64,000 nt of DNA from Pectinophora gossypiella (lineage: Eukaryota > Arthropoda > Insecta > Lepidoptera > Gelechiidae). The notes beneath the pieces are model-generated. The model had not been told where the DNA came from. It saw only the letters and a list, made by a program, of their open reading frames with translations, and did no database searches. The translations under genes and the position numbers were made by a program. Shown here piece after piece: positions 63,511 through 64,000 of the stretch; position 1 is the first letter of the stretch, and each line of letters opens with the position of its first letter. The DNA lies in assembly GCF_024362695.1 (NCBI RefSeq), contig NC_065417.1, positions 6,379,001 through 6,443,000 of the forward strand, written 5' to 3'.

Positions 63511-64000
63511 TTAGTCACACTTGTATTTCTCTACTAAAGCTTCCAACTTTGACATTATTTTCTTTAGGTCAGTATTTCTGTCCAATTTAAGATATGTGTT
63601 GTCTCTGATGTCATGCAGTTTGATCCACTCCGGAACTTGCTCAGCTAGAACTTTGATGTCCCTGAGCAAGTCATTCGCCGACACATTGGCTTTAAAACTG
63701 CTGTCTAACTTAGACAAAACAATGTTGAGATTCAAGACATTCTTTCTTTCAGTAACAAATATATTCCTTAAAGTCTTTGCTAGGTCTGGAAGCCGACTAT
63801 AAATCATATATTTTTCTTCATGCTGTGAAGATCGTGTCATAGCTTCTAGGGCTTTAGCAGCTTGTTTTGCTTTAACTTTTTCCAGTAAAGCTGCAGGTAG
63901 ATTGCGAAGTGCAGGGTTCATTATAGTCACGCCACTTGTTGAAGGCTGACTAGTTTGAGTACCAGCAGTGTTTGTCTTGGTGTCAGTCAAACCAGTTGCC
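63511..64000 (-). CDS. Cdt1: DNA replication licensing factor Cdt1 (double parked), 3' part
   Basis: Cdt1 loads the MCM2-7 helicase on origins together with ORC and Cdc6. The stop is at 63511-63513 and the frame stays open to the right edge (about 162 codons); no ATG is seen, so the start and N-terminal parts (PCNA-binding motif, geminin/MCM central domain) are off the window. The visible segment is the C-terminal winged-helix domain that binds MCM: MNPALRNLPAALLEKVKAKQ, AAKALEAMTRSSQHEEKYMI, RLPDLAKTLRNIFVTERKN, EWIKLHDIRDNTYLKLDRNT. The AKQAAKALEAMTR phrase is diagnostic. A Thr/Ser-rich linker precedes it. Confidence 0.92.
   Translation of the reverse strand, partial: ATGLTDTKTNTAGTQTSQPSTSGVTIMNPALRNLPAALLEKVKAKQAAKALEAMTRSSQHEEKYMIYSRLPDLAKTLRNIFVTERKNVLNLNIVLSKLDSSFKANVSANDLLRDIKVLAEQVPEWIKLHDIRDNTYLKLDRNTDLKKIMSKLEALVEKYKCD

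Overview
The window is insect nuclear DNA, most likely from a moth or butterfly (Lepidoptera). Genes are split by short GT-AG introns and sit in AT-rich DNA. The background is full of TAGGTAGGTACCTACC-type runs, tRNA-headed SINEs whose tails end in the block TTAAGCCGT, RTE-type LINE ends and many fold-back MITEs, a mix that I recognise from lepidopteran genomes. I cannot name the species.

Left part (1 to about 19300): no complete gene. It holds scattered repeats, a 134-bp satellite array inside an older interspersed repeat (8911-11160), two clusters of GATA-factor motifs and a CpG-rich block near 12 kb. Two short minus-strand open segments (11980-12021 and 16107-16160) look like alternative first coding exons, in the same phase, of one gene whose body lies off the left edge. 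This is inference.

Middle part (19342 to 49451): a dense run of conserved housekeeping genes. In order: CFDP1/Yeti (-), the nucleolar GTPase GNL2/NOG2 (-), a CYP3-clan cytochrome P450 (+), the tRNA m5C methyltransferase NSUN6 (-), TMEM170 (+), centriolar CEP135/Bld10 (-), and the 16-exon RELCH gene (+). Three pairs are head to head and may share promoters (GNL2/P450, NSUN6/TMEM170, CEP135/RELCH). P450/NSUN6 and TMEM170/CEP135 are tail to tail. A 709-bp hAT-type element with 8-bp target duplications sits about 100 bp upstream of the NSUN6 start codon.

Right part (49452 to 64000): a repeat-rich spacer, then two tandem omega-class glutathione S-transferase genes with the same exon plan, then the 3' part of the replication licensing factor Cdt1 (-), which runs off the right edge. 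The second GST gene has two candidate first coding exons. One encodes a short cytosolic N-terminus and the other a roughly 40-residue hydrophobic/basic extension, which suggests isoforms sent to different compartments.

The P450 and the two omega GSTs could all take part in detoxification and redox handling, but they lie 26 kb or more apart with unrelated genes between, so I do not call them a cluster. I found no novel multi-gene system. The most interesting signals are the GST alternative first exons, the paired candidate first exons on the left, satellite growth inside mobile elements, and a GC-AG intron in NSUN6. All exon joins below were worked out by hand from splice sites and reading phase; each full-length multi-exon model closes in frame.
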